A DNA stretch of 7,120 nucleotides from Rhizobacter sp. Its GTDB lineage: Bacteria; Pseudomonadota; Gammaproteobacteria; Burkholderiales; Burkholderiaceae_C. The notes under the pieces were generated by a model, which worked only from the letters and a program-made list of their open reading frames with translations, searched no databases and was not told the origin of the DNA. Position numbers and translations under genes: made by a program. The DNA lies in contig JANXVK010000037.1 of NCBI GenBank assembly GCA_025351675.1, positions 1-7,120 on the forward strand, written 5' to 3'. Below are positions 5,811 to 7,120 of the stretch, piece after piece; within the stretch, counting starts at the first letter, position 1; every line of letters begins with the position of its first letter.

Positions 5811-7103
5811 ATGCTCACCGCTACCCGCTCGACCTTGCGCATCGCCGCCGTCGCCCCTTTGTTCACCCTGACGGCCTGCGGCGGCGGGGGGGAGCGAAAC
5901 GCCCGCCACCCCGGCGCTCGCTCCCACACCCGCGCCGACCCCCGCGCCAACACCGGCCCCGCGCCCGCACCGACTCCGGCGCCCGCCACGGTCAGCAGCG
6001 CCGGAAGCGTGACCGCGACCGGCGCTGCGCCCGGCACGTTCACGCCGCAGGCCGATGGCTTCAAGATCGAGACCGAGGCCTCGGGCACGAGCTTCACCTT
6101 TCTGCGCAAGAACGTCGTCGTCAACGGCACCAGCGCGCTCTATACGACCTCGGTCAAGGTCACGAAGAAGCTGAACGGCAACATCGACGTCGTCTACTTC
6201 AACCCGCTGACCCACTCCGACGCGCAGTATTTCTGCGCGTCCCGCAGCGGCGTCACGATCACGCCGGCGGCCGGCGCTGAGCACCCAATCACGGTTGCGC
6301 TGACCGGCGTCGTGCTCGGCACCGTCACGCTCGGCGGCTCCCTCGTTGGCGATGCCGGCGGCGCCGCTTGGCACCCGCGCGAACTGCCGCGCAGTACCCG
6401 CGGCGCACTCACGGTCAACGGCGCCTCAACCGAGGTGGTCAACGCCCGCATTGCCACCGCCGCTGCCGCGGGCAACGGCGGCACCCGCTCGGTCACGATC
6501 GCGCTGGTCGACGGCCGCTCGATCGGCTGCGCCGAAACCCTCGACGCCGGCGGCACCCTCGTGTCGAGTGGCGTCACCTTCATCGGCACCACGGTCGCCT
6601 CGTTCCAGAGCTGCAACACGGCCTGCAACGTCACACTCGCCGAGACCACCCGCGGCGGCAGCATCACGTTCGGCGGGACCGCGCTCTCGGGCGGCGCCAC
6701 GTTCGCCGGCACGGTCACGTTCGCCACGCCGCAAGGCACGTTGACCAGTCCGACCCTCGGCGCCATCACGCCGGTGCACGATTCGGTCACGTCCGACAAC
6801 GACGAGCGCACCTATATATTCGACGTGCTCGGCACGCCGGCGCAGGCGAGCATCAGCTTGGTCACCGTGACCTTCCGCGGCGATGTGGCGCCCAGGATGG
6901 CCGTGACCACCGGCATCGGCGCGGCGGTCTACCACTGCTACGAGACCGCCAGCTCGCAACCGCTGGTGCCAGCCTGCGCCAACATCGCGCGCGTGGCCGA
7001 CCTGCGCACGTTCACGTTCGCCAACGTCGCGCTGCAGGGTGGCGCGGTGGGCGTGTCAACGGCCGTCTCGGTCAGCGGCACGCTGGTCGCAAGCGGCCTG
7101 TGA
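5811..7103 (+). CDS. secreted lipoprotein of unknown function, Pro/Ala linker, repeated beta-rich domains
   Basis: The ATG at 5811 is chosen because GAGGA lies seven bases upstream and because it yields a classic lipoprotein signal: basic TRSTLR, a hydrophobic core, then the lipobox LTAC with Cys23 as the lipidated residue. The frame is open back to 5703, but that part does not look like a protein start. The mature 408-residue part begins CGGGG, followed by a low-complexity linker to about residue 62, then Thr/Val/Gly-rich sequence likely to be beta-sheet. Two C-terminal segments resemble each other: 268-312 (C-x3-C, then SITFGGTALSGGA and GTLTS) and 376-428 (C-x12-C, then TFTFANVALQGGA and GTLVAS), suggesting degenerate domain repeats. 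Cysteines at 142, 240, 268, 272, 376 and 389 could form disulfides. Residues 28-49 appear out of frame (see findings). I recognise no family; the site of action should be the outer membrane or periplasm. Confidence 0.78.
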   Translation: MLTATRSTLRIAAVAPLFTLTACGGGGERNARHPGARSHTRADPRANTGPAPAPTPAPATVSSAGSVTATGAAPGTFTPQADGFKIETEASGTSFTFLRKNVVVNGTSALYTTSVKVTKKLNGNIDVVYFNPLTHSDAQYFCASRSGVTITPAAGAEHPITVALTGVVLGTVTLGGSLVGDAGGAAWHPRELPRSTRGALTVNGASTEVVNARIATAAAAGNGGTRSVTIALVDGRSIGCAETLDAGGTLVSSGVTFIGTTVASFQSCNTACNVTLAETTRGGSITFGGTALSGGATFAGTVTFATPQGTLTSPTLGAITPVHDSVTSDNDERTYIFDVLGTPAQASISLVTVTFRGDVAPRMAVTTGIGAAVYHCYETASSQPLVPACANIARVADLRTFTFANVALQGGAVGVSTAVSVSGTLVASGL

Positions 7104-7106
7104 CGA

Positions 7107-7120
7107 GGCCCGGCCGGGCC
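7107..7120. terminator. GC palindrome after lipoprotein stop, possible terminator
   Basis: GGCCCGGCCGGGCC is a perfect 14-bp palindrome three bases after the TGA of the lipoprotein gene, running to the window edge. It could fold as a 5-bp stem with a GGCC loop, or be part of a longer hairpin that continues outside. Whether a T-run follows cannot be seen. Confidence 0.35.

Noticed and set aside
5661..6374. Minus-strand frame opposite the lipoprotein start
   Set aside because: Gly/Ala/Arg repeats from the GC-rich linker region; antisense to a gene with signal peptide and ribosome-binding site.
6352..6410. Second possible frameshift in the lipoprotein (residues AAWHPRELPRSTRG)
   Set aside because: The stretch is more charged than its surroundings, but neither alternative frame reads better and third-position G+C is similar in all three, so there is no positive support.
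1..7120. CRISPR array, tRNA, rRNA or insertion sequence
   Set aside because: No regularly spaced repeats, no cloverleaf-like sequence, and no transposase motifs or paired terminal repeats were seen on either strand.

Overview
The window is high-GC DNA with the gene content and codon use of a betaproteobacterium, most likely a member of the Burkholderiales. This rests on the strongly GC-biased third codon positions, a GC-rich intergenic inverted-repeat element (1942-2020) of a kind I associate with that order, and the gene families present. I recognise no exact species.

Left part (1-1940, + strand): the 3' end of a YeaH/YhbH-family (DUF444) gene is followed 13 bases later by a complete SpoVR/YcgB-family gene. 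In proteobacteria these two usually sit next to the PrkA/YeaG serine kinase gene and form a stress or stationary-phase module, so prkA probably lies just left of the window. A compact inverted-repeat element then separates spoVR from a convergent gene (2025-3446, - strand) for an FAD-linked D-lactate/D-2-hydroxyacid dehydrogenase of the LDHD/GlcD type. Divergent from it, across only 71 bases, is a PduO-type ATP:cob(I)alamin adenosyltransferase (3518-4120, + strand).

Middle part (4121-5118): the base composition drops sharply (25 of 60 G+C at 4501-4560 against 44 of 60 at 4021-4080). Here three tiny, tightly packed minus-strand genes encode membrane proteins of 80, 61 and 46 residues. The last two overlap by eight bases (ATGACTGA). 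They look like an acquired or poorly characterised small-membrane-protein operon with no function I can name. Just upstream lie two TTGC(A/G)CAA half-palindromes 21 bp apart that could be an operator. The rest, up to 5118, holds no gene I can support.

Right part (5119-7120): an ECF sigma factor of the TIGR02999-like type (- strand) is divergent from a 430-residue secreted lipoprotein (+ strand) with a lipobox and a Pro/Ala linker. The linker carries what looks like a pair of compensating frameshifts (a 7-G run near 5886 and a C run near 5957). The divergent layout suggests, but does not prove, that the sigma factor and lipoprotein are functionally linked. The window ends in a GC palindrome that may be the start of a terminator.

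The most novel items are the three-gene small-membrane-protein operon with its possible operator, the unrecognised lipoprotein next to an orphan ECF sigma factor, and the double frameshift in that lipoprotein. The remaining genes are well-known families.
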